This document shows positions 17,509 to 17,817 of a stretch of DNA of 17,817 nt, piece after piece. Under the pieces are notes generated by a model that was given only the letters and a program-made list of their open reading frames with translations, did no database searches and was not told where the DNA came from. Position 1 is the first letter of the stretch. The number at the start of each line of letters is the position of its first letter. The DNA comes from Larix sibirica. Taxonomy: Eukaryota; Streptophyta; Pinopsida; Pinales; Pinaceae. A program made the translations under genes and the position numbers. The stretch is taken from contig NWUY0300019711.1 in assembly GCA_004151065.3 (NCBI GenBank), positions 1 through 17,817 on the forward strand. Reading direction: 5' to 3'.

Positions 17509-17817
17509 ATGCCCTATTACAATCAACTTCCCAGGGTGATAACTTCTCCATCCTTAAACCAAATTGGACAAGTCCGGTGCCGATGGAAAGATCTTGGAGA
17601 TCTCTATACACTGTTGTGATCCCCTACCACAACTGAGTAATATGACTTGTCCATATTTCCAACTGAAGTCTTGCCTAAACTCTCTCAATGCATCATTACC
17701 CTTCTACAATGACATTTGCTTACCTTCTACCATGACTTTTCCCTTCACTTGACCGACAGAGAGGTAAAGAAACACAACAGGGGGTTATCTACTTCCTTCC
17801 CCAAGTCCAGATGAAGC
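17509..17817. other. Unassigned right edge
   Basis: Sequence after the 75-bp array with moderate GC content. It has several short frames but no recognisable protein motif, repeat or RNA gene. It may belong to an element that continues beyond the window. Confidence 0.5.

Noticed and set aside
17264-17636. Long overlapping ORFs on both strands in the 75-bp array
   Set aside because: The open frames follow from a repeat period divisible by three and appear in several frames at once.

Overview
This window looks like nuclear DNA of a land plant, most likely a seed plant and possibly a conifer. The reasons are a plant-type, intronless CYP86-clan cytochrome P450, two heavily decayed retrotransposons of plant types (an L1-like LINE carrying an RNase H domain, and a Ty1/copia element), and long AT-rich, repeat-filled spacers. 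The species cannot be fixed from the sequence alone. There is no sign of bacterial operons, CRISPR arrays, rRNA or tRNA genes.

Layout. (1) About 1-7200, minus strand: a degenerate L1-type LINE. ORF1 (DUF4283-like region plus a CCHC knuckle) lies at roughly 4361-7141. ORF2 (AP endonuclease, reverse transcriptase, zinc-binding RVT region, RNase H) runs from about 4352 down to 182. Both reading frames are broken by stops and frameshifts, and several catalytic or metal-binding residues are changed. (2) About 7461-11830, plus strand: a degenerate Ty1/copia element in the order gag, protease remnant, GAG-pre-integrase, integrase, RT, RNase H, polypurine tract and a putative 3' LTR. No matching 5' LTR was found in the window. 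A 71-bp tandem array (11766-12040) sits at or just after the LTR end. (3) 12463-14049, minus strand: the only intact, convincing gene, a 528-codon CYP86-clan P450 with all the hallmark motifs. Its 3' flank holds a 10-bp palindrome. Its 5' flank holds TATA-like and RY-like motifs, a diverged tandem duplication that repeats an AC-type (ACCAACC) motif, and a 29-bp tandem array. (4) 15210-16310: a very AT-rich block with no gene. (5) 16310-16700: a short direct repeat and an orphan acidic 63-codon ORF of unknown identity. (6) 16985-17508: a CpG-rich 75-bp tandem array in which each unit can fold on itself. The period is a multiple of three, so spurious ORFs open on both strands. (7) 17509-17817: unassigned sequence.

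The P450 is probably the only functional protein gene here. It is inferred to make a membrane-anchored (ER) fatty-acid hydroxylase of the type used in cutin or suberin synthesis. The rest is a graveyard of transposons and local duplications. Many stop codons sit where C-to-T or G-to-A change would create them, as expected for long-silenced, methylated plant repeats. I found no clear evidence for a new biological system. The best candidates for a second look are the 75-bp self-complementary array, the duplicated P450 upstream region and the variant I-helix of the P450.
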